Shown: piece after piece, positions 34,220 to 44,503 of the stretch | Numbering within the stretch: position 1 is the first letter of the stretch | How the letters are laid out: each line of letters opens with the position of its first letter | NCBI RefSeq assembly: GCF_010435915.1 | Contig: NZ_JAAFZH010000001.1 | Location: 248,001 to 312,000, forward strand | Reading direction: 5' to 3' | Source: Spirosoma terrae | GTDB taxonomy: Bacteria > Bacteroidota > Bacteroidia > Cytophagales > Spirosomataceae | DNA length: 64,000 bases | Made by a program: the position numbers and the translations under genes | Notes under the pieces: generated by a model | Databases searched by the model: none | The model's input: the letters and a program-made list of their open reading frames with translations, nothing else | What the model was told of the DNA's origin: nothing

Positions 34220-37200
34220 TTATTGTTTAACAATTTTCCGGACAGACTGCCGATCACCGACCTGAACACGTAGTAAATAAAGGCCAGCTGGCTGACTGGT
34301 CAGGTCAATATCGGTCCGGTGGTTTCGGGTCGTTGTCTGATAGATCGGGATACCCTGTAAACTAATCAATGAGATTTCTGCCGGAGTTCGCCCTAAAGGT
34401 ACATCAATATCGACAGCCAACGAATTGATTACTGGAACCGGATATATATGAATCAACGATTCCAGCGAATTATCTTCAATACCTAAAACGGCATTAACCG
34501 TCACCGTTGCAGAGCCAGAGGCTGTTCCAACCCCACAATCGTTACTGACGCTGGTTAACCTGTAGGCTATTGTACGGGCAGGCCGTGCTTCCAGAACATA
34601 AGGATTTGTTGTTGCTATGGCTGAGTAAGACCGAAGGCTATCTACATATGCTATTGTCCACGGTCCATCACCCATAAACGTAACTGTTAGGCTGGCTGGT
34701 GTTCCTTCGGCAATGGTTTGAGAGCCGGTGAGAGTAGCAATGGGTTTTGAACGGATTGTCAGAATAGTTGGACTCGTCGATCCAATTACACCGACATTAG
34801 GGTTGGATGCTTTTGCGCGAACGTAATATTGACCGCTGGTCAACGTACTGGACGTAGTAGCTGTAATTGGGCTAGACGTACCAGTTGTTTGGAGGTCATA
34901 TTTTTTGGTTGTATCGGTAGTACTGATCAATTCGACGCTAAAAACATTGCCATTCATAAAAGTACCTGCTGTGGTGAAGGGAATAGACAGCGATGTTCCT
35001 GCGCATAAAGAACTGGTACTAAGTGCGCCAGTCGTAACGGTTGGCGTGTTTACGGTTATGACTGCCGTTGCCGGATTGCCTGGCAATCCAACTCCACAAC
35101 TGTTGGTTACGCCCGTCACCTGATACGTAGTGTTTCCTCTGGGAAGTACGGATATAGTAGTATCTGCTTTATTCGATATGCCAGAATAACCACCTGTAAT
35201 AGTATAACTGAATGGTGGATTGCCCGTGAAGGTTAAACGGAGAGGGGTTGACTGGCCAAGATTAACATTGGCAGAACCTGTCAGTGACAAGGTGGGAATT
35301 GCATTGACAATAACCCGGATGGCCGACCGTGCGCTGTAACAGCCGCTTGCATTTACCTGATATACGTAATAAATATCGCCCCCTGGCTGAACATTAACGT
35401 TGAGTGTAGGAGGTACGGGTGTAAGCGTCGTGTCTCGCCCATAGGGGTCAACCCAACGTAACGTGCTACCAGCATCGCCAACCGCTTCTAAAGGAGCCGC
35501 TTTTTCATCGACACAATAGGAAACAGTGGGCTTAGGTGTTGCTGGGGCCGGAATTGTTTTTACCGTAACCTGAAGGGTGGCCTTAGGGCTCTCACATGAA
35601 TTGACGGTTTGGGTTACCTGGAAACTAAACGTACCGGTCTGGGAGACGGGCGGAGTAGGCGCATTGGTGTATGGATTGCCATCGGAGGCATACCACCGAA
35701 GATTTTGGCCAACGGCCGTTAATGGTGGAATGTTTTGGCCCGGCTGCTCTTTCTGAATCTGGCAATAGCTTAGATTCGAAACACTGGGTGCGGCTGGTAG
35801 TGGGTTTACGGTGGCCACTATACCAATACGAGGACTTTCGCAGCCACCAACGTTCTGGCTAACGTAATATGTAGTGGAACCAGCAGTCGTCACTGGAGGA
35901 GTTGGCGCGTTGGTGGAAGCTGTTCCGCCAGTTGCGTTAGTTCCATACCAATTTAACGTACCGCCTGTAGCGGCCGTAGCTCGTAATGGATTAGCGGGCT
36001 GGCTTTGGCAATAAAGAATCGGGCTGGAAACCGTTGGCGTAGTCGGGTTCGCTTTTACCAGAACTGGAATCATAGCGCGGGCACTTTCGCAACTACCAAC
36101 ACTTTGACTGACGTAGTAACCAACAGTTCCAACAGAGGCTGCTGTCGGTGTTGGCGCATTGGTCGATGCTGTTCCGCCTGTTGCGTTGGTCCCGTACCAG
36201 TTCAATTTGCCACCTGTTGATGCTGTTGCTAGTAAAGGCTGTGTTGGTGAATTTTGGCAATAGCTTACTGATGAGGGGACAGAGGGAAGTGCTGGGAGGG
36301 AAGTAACTGTCATGGCAATGGCGACTCGTGGACTTTCGCAACTACCCATAAACTGACTGACGTAGTACGTTCCACTCGCCTGATTATTAGGTACGGTAGC
36401 AGCGGTTGTATAATTTCCTCCTGCTGCACTGGTACCCCACCAACGTAACACCGCTCCACTGGTTGCCGTTGCTGCTAGCGGAGCGGCCGTAGTACCCTGG
36501 CAGATAGACGGTGGTATTGCTACTTTAGGTGGATCTGGAAGACTATTTACCGTCACAATAACCGATGCTCGTGGACTCTCGCAACTACCTATGCTTTGAC
36601 TGACGTAATAAGCAGTAGATGATGCCCGGGTAGTAGGAGGAGTAGGCGCAACCGTCGATGCTGCTCCACCTACTGGTCCTGTATACCAGTTTAATGTTGC
36701 TCCCGATGTGGCTGTAGCCGATAACGGAATCGCTGACTCCCCTAAGCAATAGGCCTTGCTACTTGTCAGCGGGGCGGTAGGTTTGTCCCGTACAATCACC
36801 TGGATAGTCGCTTTGCTACTCATACAGCCATTAACCGTCTGACTAACGTAGTACAATGTACCAGCCGTCGCTTGTCTGGTATCAGGAACAGTAGCCGTAG
36901 AAGTCGGTGTGCCATTAGGGTTGGTCCCGTACCAATTCAACGTACCTCCCGCGGTCGTTGTGGCAATGAGTGGTTTGGCTGTATCGCCTTTACAATAAGG
37001 AGCAGGAACGGTTACTGTTGGCTGACTGGGAGGAGCGTTGAGAAAAACGGATTGGCTGTTGGTACTGGTTCTTGAGGGCGTGCTTGAAATTACTCTGATT
37101 TTATAGTTACTACTGGCTACTAGTGTCGATGGAATAGTGGCCGTAATGGTATTGGTCGCTGCTGTTTGTGGAGAAACTCTTAGTGTACCTATGGTAAGAG

Positions 37201-37429
37201 TTGTACCCGAAAAAACGCCATTTGCGTCGGAGAGTTGGGCTGTAAACGTATTGCCTGCCGTAAATGCACCCGTTGTCGAAAAAGGAACAAAGAAACTACC
37301 GCCCATACCAGCACAAATAGAGTTGGACGATAAGGCACTGACTGTGATTGTCTGTGCAAAGCTGACTTTGGAAAGCCCCAAAGCACCCAAACAGATGCAG
37401 AACGATAAATAAAGGAGACGTCCATTCAT
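34220..37429 (-). CDS. T9SS cargo protein with seven Ig-like repeats
   Basis: A 1069-residue secreted protein. From the ATG at 37429 a signal peptide runs to VSFAQ. The earlier ATG at 37471 gives a non-signal leader and is disfavoured. After a beta-rich N-terminal domain come seven tandem repeats of about 82 residues (35290-37024), each with the pattern YC...PL.A....G..LNWYGT...YYVSQ...CESPR...V. Two Cys occur per repeat at constant spacing. Further beta domains follow, then a C-terminal type A sorting domain (about 75 residues, opening IYPVPVINSL and ending VRKIVKQ) that directs T9SS export. Probably a surface adhesin. Confidence 0.88.
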   Translation of the reverse strand: MNGRLLYLSFCICLGALGLSKVSFAQTITVSALSSNSICAGMGGSFFVPFSTTGAFTAGNTFTAQLSDANGVFSGTTLTIGTLRVSPQTAATNTITATIPSTLVASSNYKIRVISSTPSRTSTNSQSVFLNAPPSQPTVTVPAPYCKGDTAKPLIATTTAGGTLNWYGTNPNGTPTSTATVPDTRQATAGTLYYVSQTVNGCMSSKATIQVIVRDKPTAPLTSSKAYCLGESAIPLSATATSGATLNWYTGPVGGAASTVAPTPPTTRASSTAYYVSQSIGSCESPRASVIVTVNSLPDPPKVAIPPSICQGTTAAPLAATATSGAVLRWWGTSAAGGNYTTAATVPNNQASGTYYVSQFMGSCESPRVAIAMTVTSLPALPSVPSSVSYCQNSPTQPLLATASTGGKLNWYGTNATGGTASTNAPTPTAASVGTVGYYVSQSVGSCESARAMIPVLVKANPTTPTVSSPILYCQSQPANPLRATAATGGTLNWYGTNATGGTASTNAPTPPVTTAGSTTYYVSQNVGGCESPRIGIVATVNPLPAAPSVSNLSYCQIQKEQPGQNIPPLTAVGQNLRWYASDGNPYTNAPTPPVSQTGTFSFQVTQTVNSCESPKATLQVTVKTIPAPATPKPTVSYCVDEKAAPLEAVGDAGSTLRWVDPYGRDTTLTPVPPTLNVNVQPGGDIYYVYQVNASGCYSARSAIRVIVNAIPTLSLTGSANVNLGQSTPLRLTFTGNPPFSYTITGGYSGISNKADTTISVLPRGNTTYQVTGVTNSCGVGLPGNPATAVITVNTPTVTTGALSTSSLCAGTSLSIPFTTAGTFMNGNVFSVELISTTDTTKKYDLQTTGTSSPITATTSSTLTSGQYYVRAKASNPNVGVIGSTSPTILTIRSKPIATLTGSQTIAEGTPASLTVTFMGDGPWTIAYVDSLRSYSAIATTNPYVLEARPARTIAYRLTSVSNDCGVGTASGSATVTVNAVLGIEDNSLESLIHIYPVPVINSLAVDIDVPLGRTPAEISLISLQGIPIYQTTTRNHRTDIDLTSQPAGLYLLRVQVGDRQSVRKIVKQ
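35290..37024 (-). repeat. Seven tandem Ig-like repeats within the T9SS protein
   Basis: First-Cys spacing is 82, 82, 81, 83, 82 and 83 residues. The fourth and fifth repeats are the most alike: both contain LNWYGTNATGGTASTNAPTP. The sixth and seventh are the most diverged. Confidence 0.9.
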
Positions 37430-37535
37430 AGCATTTAATGGAATGTGACTGTGGTGGCTAAATTTAACCAATTACATGATTAGGATAAAGATGGTATGGT
37501 GGTAGCTATTTCCCGGCAAATAGATACTTGCTAAC

Positions 37536-37571
37536 AATAAAAATGCCACTTTTTACAGTGGCATTTTTATT
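37536..37571 (-). terminator. Terminator of the GH3/serine hydrolase gene
   Basis: AATAAAAATGCCACT (37536-37550) and AGTGGCATTTTTATT (37557-37571) perfect 15-base arms. Confidence 0.9.
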
Positions 37572-37593
37572 CTATCGTCTAGCACTAGATGGC

Positions 37594-40500
37594 CTATTCT
37601 TTTTCAATAGCGCTGTAAATCATTTCATGAATCCGACGGCGGAGCTTAGTTGTATTGATCGAATTGTTGCCAGCCGTAGGATATATTCGATTCGATAGGA
37701 AGACAAAAACCAGTTCCTGATCTGGATCGACCCAAACGACATTTCCAGTGAAACCCGTGTGCCCAAAGGAACGTGGCGAGGCTTGAGAAGCTAAATAAAC
37801 ACTACTATTGCTCTCTGCATTAGGCTTGTCCCAGCCCAACGCCCGGTGACTACGGTTGCTAAGCGTCTGAGTGAAGTAGGGAACTGTCATTGGTTGCAAA
37901 ATACGTTGGTCACCATAGATTCCTTTTTGCAAATTCATCTGAAGCAACGTAGCAATATCTCGGGCATTGCCGAACAGGCCCGCGTGGCCCGATATGCCTC
38001 CCTGCACGGCTGCCATCTGGTCATGGACGGTACCTACGAGTAGCTGGTTTCGGTAATACGTATCCTGCTCAGTGGGAGCACAGTGCGGATTAGGTAAGCG
38101 TTGTAATGGTGTAAAGCCAAGTTGATGAAGGCCCAGAGGCTTGTATACATTGTCTGTGACAAATACGTCAAGCGGTTGTTTGCTGACTCGCTCAACAATT
38201 TTTTGCAGCATGAGGAAGTTCAAATCGCTGTACAGATACGCTGGTTTTCCAGATTCATCCATCTTTCGCGTCATAGGTGATTGGATAACCCATTTCCATA
38301 CCGAATCTTTAATAGCAGGAGTGGCCCAGAGCGTTGGCGCTATTTGGAGTGTGTGTAACGTATCGCGTGTTGCACTATAATATTCAGCTTTTAGTCCTCC
38401 CCCCGGCTTTCTGGTTTTATCCCAAGTGGTTGGATAAAAAGAAACCATACCGGACTGATGCCACAGTAAATCCTGAATAATAATGTTTTGTTTGTTCGTA
38501 CCTTTTAATTCGGGGAGGTAGAAAGACGCTTTTTGCGCTAAATCGACCTGCTTCCGATCGTGAAGAACCATTACGCTCTGTAAGGTAGCCAGCACTTTGG
38601 TTAGTGAGGCCAGGTCGTATAAAGTTTCGTCGGTTACTTTTTCGGCGCCTGCGCTGTAGGTGAGAGCACCAAAGTTTTTGCTGTAAACAATTTTACCTTT
38701 TCTCGCTACCAGAATTTCGCAGCCCGGAACGACTTTGTCACGAACGGCTCCTTGAGCAATGGCGTCAATTTTGGCCAGTACTGCCGTTTTCATGCCTACG
38801 CTTTCCGGTGATCCTGCTGATAGGCGGCCTTCTGGGGCTACCGATTCACCCATTCCAACCTTCAGATCACCAATAGAAACGGGCAGCATACCGTTTGAGC
38901 CCAGGCCACCAAATAAAACCTGAGGAACAACCCGCTGCATTTCGTCCAATTCCTGGTAAGCGCAAATTAAACCATCAGTATCGGCAAACTGGGTTAAACT
39001 GTAAGGTGATCCAAAGACTGTAACAATTACTTTGGCTCCGCGCTGTTTCAATCGATTCACAAGGTCCAGCGAGGTTTTTGTGATACCAAATTTCCGATAA
39101 GCCGATTCACTCATTTTGTGGAAACTGACCACCACCGTATTGGCCGTACTGACCTGGGTTAGTACATCATTCAACTCAGCCTCCGAAACCATCTTGTTGG
39201 AATAGGAAAGCGTCTGAAAAGGGGCGTATTGGTTAAGCGTCTTCTGGAAAATATTATCGGATTCAGCTCCTATCGCAATAGACGCCAGCCGAAGCGTGTC
39301 TAAATTGCCCAAAGGCAGGATATTATCCCGATTGTTCAGTACAGTTACTGATTTTTCGCAAAGCTCTTGTCGGAGTAATTGGGCCTCAGGCGAATTAAGG
39401 TCGCCAGCCAAACCATTCATATTGATGGGTTTGTACTTATTAAGACCTGCCCAATATTTGGCACGTAGTATTTTCTTTACTTTCTCGTCAATGAATTCCT
39501 GCGAAATAACACCTTGCTGAATGGCGTTCAGGATGTTTTGCATGGCTTCCCGTACATTCTCTGGATACAGTAAAATGTCGTTTCCGGCCATTAAAGCCCG
39601 CAGATTGACATCCATCGCCTTGGGCGAGCGACTAATGCCTCCCATATTGAGTGCATCGGTAAATACTAGACCGCGAAAGCCTAGTTCTTTCTTCAGTAAC
39701 TCAGTAACAATCTTTTCGGATAACGTAGCAGCCAGCGCAGGGGTATTATCAATTACTGGTACGTGGAGGTGGCCAGTTACAACACCCATCAAACTATCTG
39801 CAATCAGCTTACGGAATGGATATAGATCAATTTCGCGCATTTGCTCTGAAGAGCGGCTGACCGTTGGGAGTGTATGATGAGAATCCGCGTTGGTGTCGCC
39901 ATGACCCGGAAAGTGCTTGGCTGTTGCTATGACGTGTGTCTGCTGAAGGCCACGCATATAAGCCGACGCTTTCAAGGCTACATTTTCTTTCGATTCGCCA
40001 AACGAGCGGACGCCGATAACCGGATTCGCAGGGTTACTATTAATATCTGATACGGGAGCGAAATTGATATGAATTCCTAAACGTTGACACTGCCGACCTA
40101 TTTCGGCGCCCATCCGATAAATCAGCTCATTGTCCCGAATAGCGCCCAGGGCCATTTGTTTCGGGAAATCCATTGCGCTGTCCAGGCGCATACCAAGCCC
40201 CCATTCACCATCGATGCCAATGAGGAGCGGCACTTTTGATAACGCCTGATACCGGTTGGTTAAAGCCGCCTGCCGATAGGGGCCACCCTGAAAGAAAATG
40301 AGACCACCGATATGGTTGCTCTGAATCAGGTGCGAAATATATTGATAGTGGTTTTCATGGCGATTCGAGAATGTCGCCACCATAAAAAACTGACCAATTT
40401 TTTGCTCAGCAGTGAGTGTCTGGAATACGCTGTCTACCCATCGTTGGCCACTATCGGGCAACGCAAATACTTCGACCGGTTGGGCCGGAGCATAGGTGCG

Positions 40501-40671
40501 TGAGACAGGCGCGTGCGTAATAACGCGCTTGACTTTTGCTTTATGAGCTTTGGCCGACGGAGCAAGTCGGGTCCATAAATTTCGTCCTGGCTTCGTTAAG
40601 CCAAACGCAGTCAACAAACTGACGGACAGCAAACCGATTAGTAGAATCGGCCGTACAATGTTGTTCCGCAT
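37594..40671 (-). CDS. GH3 beta-N-acetylglucosaminidase fused to serine hydrolase
   Basis: A 1025-residue exported fusion. The first half (about 70-430) is a GH3 catalytic domain with the NagZ signature KHFPGHGDTNADSH, so it should cleave beta-GlcNAc from cell-wall muropeptides. A GH3 C-terminal-like region (about 440-610) follows. The last third (about 640-1010) is a class C beta-lactamase-like serine hydrolase with SLTK (SxxK), a YSD in the YxN position and GHTG. The N terminus has a membrane or signal segment. This fusion is a Bacteroidota arrangement; its reaction is probably coupled to peptidoglycan turnover. The stop is followed by a strong terminator. Confidence 0.9.
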   Translation of the reverse strand: MRNNIVRPILLIGLLSVSLLTAFGLTKPGRNLWTRLAPSAKAHKAKVKRVITHAPVSRTYAPAQPVEVFALPDSGQRWVDSVFQTLTAEQKIGQFFMVATFSNRHENHYQYISHLIQSNHIGGLIFFQGGPYRQAALTNRYQALSKVPLLIGIDGEWGLGMRLDSAMDFPKQMALGAIRDNELIYRMGAEIGRQCQRLGIHINFAPVSDINSNPANPVIGVRSFGESKENVALKASAYMRGLQQTHVIATAKHFPGHGDTNADSHHTLPTVSRSSEQMREIDLYPFRKLIADSLMGVVTGHLHVPVIDNTPALAATLSEKIVTELLKKELGFRGLVFTDALNMGGISRSPKAMDVNLRALMAGNDILLYPENVREAMQNILNAIQQGVISQEFIDEKVKKILRAKYWAGLNKYKPINMNGLAGDLNSPEAQLLRQELCEKSVTVLNNRDNILPLGNLDTLRLASIAIGAESDNIFQKTLNQYAPFQTLSYSNKMVSEAELNDVLTQVSTANTVVVSFHKMSESAYRKFGITKTSLDLVNRLKQRGAKVIVTVFGSPYSLTQFADTDGLICAYQELDEMQRVVPQVLFGGLGSNGMLPVSIGDLKVGMGESVAPEGRLSAGSPESVGMKTAVLAKIDAIAQGAVRDKVVPGCEILVARKGKIVYSKNFGALTYSAGAEKVTDETLYDLASLTKVLATLQSVMVLHDRKQVDLAQKASFYLPELKGTNKQNIIIQDLLWHQSGMVSFYPTTWDKTRKPGGGLKAEYYSATRDTLHTLQIAPTLWATPAIKDSVWKWVIQSPMTRKMDESGKPAYLYSDLNFLMLQKIVERVSKQPLDVFVTDNVYKPLGLHQLGFTPLQRLPNPHCAPTEQDTYYRNQLLVGTVHDQMAAVQGGISGHAGLFGNARDIATLLQMNLQKGIYGDQRILQPMTVPYFTQTLSNRSHRALGWDKPNAESNSSVYLASQASPRSFGHTGFTGNVVWVDPDQELVFVFLSNRIYPTAGNNSINTTKLRRRIHEMIYSAIEKE

Positions 40672-40942
40672 GGGTACTCAATTGGGTAAATGGTACAGTC
40701 GGCTATCGGTGGTAAGCGCCAAACTATAAAAGTAGCCAAACCCTATCGAAAACAATAGCGCTTATTGAAATTATCTAAATTTTTAACGAAATAATATAGG
40801 GTAATTGTTTCCCATCCTGGATTAATACAAAATTAAAAATTGGAATGGTAATGCCAGATGGATGAGTAACGTAACAAATACGTTGATAATCAGCAGGCAA
40901 ACTTTATACCATGCGTTTGCTTTTTCGGCCGTATTCAGGAGA

Positions 40943-41096
40943 GAAGGCGCGAATAATCTCGTCTGGAAGTGGAGAGGTGCTTCTATCTAAGCAACATCAA
41001 AAGGGCTCTATTAAAAGCCGGAGCCTTGCTTTTACTGGCAAGGTGAGGAGGAGAAAAAGAATAGTGAGAAGAAACCCGTTAGGAGTTTTCCAGGTA
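40943..41096 (-). terminator. Possible terminator region of the small exported gene
   Basis: The minus strand holds CCTTGC/GCAAGG and GGCTC/GAGCC stems (about 41000-41045) followed by a short T-run. Weak. The gap 40672-41096 contains no convincing gene; a TAATTTTG at 40835-40828 could be the -7 element of the GH3 gene. Confidence 0.3.
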
Positions 41097-41345
41097 TTAA
41101 TAAGCCCGTGATGGACTCACACTGGCAAGAGCCTCTATTAGTCGTTTGCTTAATTCGGCTTTATCAACCTGCACAATTGATTGCCAGCAAGAAGCCGTTG
41201 ATGACAACTTGGGTTTGTTTAATAACGCCGATGCTTTAGCACGCATTTGCTTACGAGCAGCAAAGATGTTGTGCGGATGGCCCATGCTCAAAGCCTGTCC
41301 GCTAAATCCTAGCAATAATGTTCCGGCAATCAGTAAGGTTTTCAT
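41097..41345 (-). CDS. Small exported hypothetical protein
   Basis: An 82-residue protein with a signal peptide (KTLLIAGTLLLGFSGQALS) and a short basic mature part with one Cys. ATG at 41345 is strongly supported by a promoter (TTG at 41403-41401, 21 bases, TATCTTTG at 41379-41372) whose predicted start lies about 22 bases upstream; longer frames from 41468 would begin before it. No family recognised. Confidence 0.6.
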   Translation of the reverse strand: MKTLLIAGTLLLGFSGQALSMGHPHNIFAARKQMRAKASALLNKPKLSSTASCWQSIVQVDKAELSKRLIEALASVSPSRAY

Positions 41346-41371
41346 CGATTTGTTGTTTCTAATTGATAACA

Positions 41372-41403
41372 CAAAGATATAGGCTTTGTTGGGTATCTTG
41401 CAA
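41372..41403 (-). promoter_or_regulatory. Promoter of the small exported protein
   Basis: TTG, 21-base spacer and TATCTTTG on the minus strand match the Bacteroidota promoter closely. Confidence 0.65.
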
Positions 41404-41520
41404 TACATAGTACTAAATTTTTGCAAATATTTTTCAAAGGAAGACCAAAATGCTTTATAAGTAAACAAAATATGGGAAATTACTTATAAAACAAGATGTC
41501 TTCCTTTGAAAAGCTAATGC

Positions 41521-42345
41521 CTAATCAATCACGATGCGTTTTACGGCGCCATCTTCGTTCTGAGTGACAGTAATGAAATAAGTACCTTTTGAGTTTTTGC
41601 CTAAGTCGATTTGACCAACAAACTCACCAGAGAAGTCCTTTATTTCCCGCTTTGCCACTTCTTTGCCTTTTGTGTTCGTCACAATAATGCTGATATCACC
41701 TTTAGTAGGTGCTGTGAAGCGAACATTGAGTTGTTCGTGGTCTGGGTTGTTCGGGAAGGCTTCCAAACCGCGAATGGTCGATGGTTTGCTGCTAACGTTA
41801 CGTGACCAGTCTTCGAAGGGTCGGGCAAACTGACGCTCCCAATCGAGAGGCATCTGAAATTTAAATCGATTCAGGCGGTCGGCCAGCGAATCGGTGCCGC
41901 GCCGAAATTCATAACGCCAGGTTTGGCCATCCCAATTCCAAGGGTCGTTGGAGTGGCGGGGTAATTTGCCTCGTTGTACATACAGATCGCCTGGTGATTT
42001 TTTTAGCCGTGGAGCAATACGTTCTTTCCGAGCGATACGTTCCCCATCATTGTCGTCCACGATGATGGTCATCTGACGTCTACCACCCTTGTCTTTTCGA
42101 GCTGCCTTTAACGAATCAACAAGCTCCATAACCAGTTTATCACGTTCTGGGTCGGTCAACCCATTAACATGATACGTACGTTCGGTTTCACGAACCTCAT
42201 CGCCGTTACGTTCAATAATCCGAACATTAATTTCCTCTCCTTTAGCAGGTTTTGTGGCTTTCTGTGCATTAACAATGCCACTTAAGCTACCAGCGATAAA
42301 CAAAGCCGGAACGAACCGACATAGCAGAATTACTGTTTTTTTCAT
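41521..42345 (-). CDS. Secreted protein with T9SS type A sorting domain
   Basis: A 274-residue exported protein. The signal peptide ends near VNAQ. The middle (about 30-190) is highly charged with few hydrophobic residues and has no recognised domain; it includes a GDLYVQRGKLPRHSND patch. The C-terminal part (about 198-274: FPNNPDHEQLNVRF, GTYFITVT, ending VKRIVID) matches the type A T9SS sorting domain. It is divergent from the sensor kinase/regulator pair, and may be a target or partner of that system, but this is positional inference. Confidence 0.75.
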   Translation of the reverse strand: MKKTVILLCRFVPALFIAGSLSGIVNAQKATKPAKGEEINVRIIERNGDEVRETERTYHVNGLTDPERDKLVMELVDSLKAARKDKGGRRQMTIIVDDNDGERIARKERIAPRLKKSPGDLYVQRGKLPRHSNDPWNWDGQTWRYEFRRGTDSLADRLNRFKFQMPLDWERQFARPFEDWSRNVSSKPSTIRGLEAFPNNPDHEQLNVRFTAPTKGDISIIVTNTKGKEVAKREIKDFSGEFVGQIDLGKNSKGTYFITVTQNEDGAVKRIVID

Positions 42346-42559
42346 AGTACAAAACGTTAATGGATTGACTAATGGGGTGTGCTGAAAGCCATTGAGGCTC
42401 GGGCTGTTAAAGTTTGTTAAAGGCTCAATGACTGCCTGCTGCTGTTCGTACTTTTACGGATAGCCCAATCAAAATTGACCGTATTGAGGTTAATTCTGAT
42501 TAGATTGTTTTACACATAGATGAAAAAAAAGGCCTAAGGTTGCATAAAGGCCGAAAAAA

Positions 42560-44452
42560 ATGTCGACACAGCGAATTCGATGGATTGTCGTGTTAATGGC
42601 AGTAGGATTGTTGGGACTTGTTGGTCTCCAATCGTACTGGATTAGTAGTGCCTTGCATTTACAGAAAGAACAGTTCGATTATAAGGTTACTGATGCGTTG
42701 CAGGAGGTGGTTCGAACGTTGGAGCGCCAGGAGATTATGTACCTGACTAAGCAGCGGATTCAGGCTCATGAGCATCAGGGAAAGCTGATGGCTATTGGTA
42801 AAAAGGAAGCTCAGGCAGCTCCGGTAACCAAATTGCCCGAGGAAAAAACCAAACAACGGGTTGCTTCTCACGAAAACACGAAGCCAGCTTTACCAGAACA
42901 AACGCATAAATCCGATCCAAATCGGATCGCCTACGGTACGGCTCCGGCGGGGGCGGTAGTTGTTCAGTCCGACGTATTACATCCGGTCGCTCATCCGCTT
43001 TCGCCGGAACAGATGGCGGTTGTTGAAGAATTTTTCCGTCAGCAGGATGAACTGATGGCCGTGGGCGACTGGCAGGCACAATTAGCTCAACAGCAGCAAT
43101 TCAATCAGTGGGTTGATCAGATACTGATTAACGAACTAAATCAGATCAACGGGCAGGTAGCAGCTTCTCGTCGGCAGGATTCGCTGGCACAACTAAAACG
43201 AGTCAGGAATAAGCTAAAGGAGGCCGCCCGCCAACGTAAGTTACAGCAGGCTAATCAGGAGTCTGTCAACGAAGAGCGAGTGGCTACTGTTCCTGCTGGA
43301 CTCAACGCTCAGAAAGCAGGCGAACAGTCGAAAATGATTAAAGAAGTGTTGAAAGGGCTGCTATTTTCTGATCGCCCAATCGAAGATCGGATAAATCGGC
43401 TTGCCCTCGATACGCTGTTAAGGCAGTCTCTACAGGAGCGGGGAATCAGCATACCGTTTGCTTTTGGGGTTCGCACTAAATCGCAGCCTGCTTTTCTTTT
43501 CACGTCAATGGGGATGAATTCTCAGACGTTTAGTGAAGGCGGCTACAAAGCAGCCTTGTTTCCGAATAATATGATGGAAACGGGTAACTATGTGTACATC
43601 TATTTTCCAACGCAACGGCAATTCATTCTGAGTCAGTTATGGTTTACGTTTGGGGCATCGGCGGTATTGATCCTGGTTATCTTGGCCTGTTTTTATATTG
43701 CCATCAGTACCATCGTTCGGCAGAAAAAACTAGCTGATATTAAGAACGACTTTATTAATAATATGACTCACGAGTTTAAGACCCCTATTTCTACCATCTC
43801 GTTAGCCGTAGAAATGGCGCAGGAACAGGTGAGTCATCCTGTGTTGGGTTCAGACGAGTCATCGATCAACGAGCGACTTTCGCGTTACATGGGTATTATT
43901 CGCGATGAAACCCGTCGTCTGGGATCACACGTGGAAAAAGTGCTGCAGATGGCTTTGCTTGATCGAGGGGAGATAAAACTCAAGCTGTCGTCGGTCAATG
44001 TGCACGATGTTATTGAAAAAGTGCTGAATAATATGAGCTTACAAATCGAGCAGCGAGAAGGAGAGCTCGATCTGGAGTTTGATGCTGATCGGGAAGTAGT
44101 GGAGGCCGATGAGGTTCACCTGACCAATATTGTGTATAACTTACTGGACAATGCGCTTAAATACTCACCCGAGAAGCCACATATAACCCTTGTTACCCGT
44201 AGTTTACCGGAAGGAGTTAGCATAAGCGTTTCGGACGAGGGGCTCGGCATGACGAAAGAGCAGATTAATCGGATTTTTGAAAAATTCTATCGCGTTCCGA
44301 CTGGCAACCGTCACGATGTAAAAGGCTTCGGTCTAGGACTAAGCTATGTCAAGAAAATGATCGAGGAACATCACGGCCAGATTACTGTGGAGAGCCAGCC
44401 GGGTAAAGGCAGTACATTTGACGTGATTTTGCCCTATAAGCAGGAGGTATAA
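42560..44452 (+). CDS. Sensor histidine kinase
   Basis: A 630-residue membrane kinase. A first helix (about 8-28), a long charged and coiled-coil periplasmic part (about 30-365), and a second helix (about 368-388) precede the HisKA domain, where NNMTHEFKTP gives the phosphorylated His. The ATPase part has LTNIVYNLLDNALKYS (N box), SDEGLGM, FEKFYRVP and GFGLGLSYVKKMI (G boxes). The input signal is unknown. The response regulator follows by 51 bases, so they form an operon. Confidence 0.92.
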   Translation: MSTQRIRWIVVLMAVGLLGLVGLQSYWISSALHLQKEQFDYKVTDALQEVVRTLERQEIMYLTKQRIQAHEHQGKLMAIGKKEAQAAPVTKLPEEKTKQRVASHENTKPALPEQTHKSDPNRIAYGTAPAGAVVVQSDVLHPVAHPLSPEQMAVVEEFFRQQDELMAVGDWQAQLAQQQQFNQWVDQILINELNQINGQVAASRRQDSLAQLKRVRNKLKEAARQRKLQQANQESVNEERVATVPAGLNAQKAGEQSKMIKEVLKGLLFSDRPIEDRINRLALDTLLRQSLQERGISIPFAFGVRTKSQPAFLFTSMGMNSQTFSEGGYKAALFPNNMMETGNYVYIYFPTQRQFILSQLWFTFGASAVLILVILACFYIAISTIVRQKKLADIKNDFINNMTHEFKTPISTISLAVEMAQEQVSHPVLGSDESSINERLSRYMGIIRDETRRLGSHVEKVLQMALLDRGEIKLKLSSVNVHDVIEKVLNNMSLQIEQREGELDLEFDADREVVEADEVHLTNIVYNLLDNALKYSPEKPHITLVTRSLPEGVSISVSDEGLGMTKEQINRIFEKFYRVPTGNRHDVKGFGLGLSYVKKMIEEHHGQITVESQPGKGSTFDVILPYKQEV

Positions 44453-44503
44453 CGTAGTGTTTCTCAACGTTACGTCCTACATCATACACCCTATCTATTT
44501 GTT

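Noticed and set aside
35290-37024. Regular repeats considered as a CRISPR array
   Set aside because: They are about 246-base coding repeats in frame with a T9SS protein, without short spacers.
40911-41111. Plus-strand frame of 66 codons in the gap after the GH3 gene
   Set aside because: Basic low-complexity product with no promoter or family; overlaps the minus-strand 41097 gene end.
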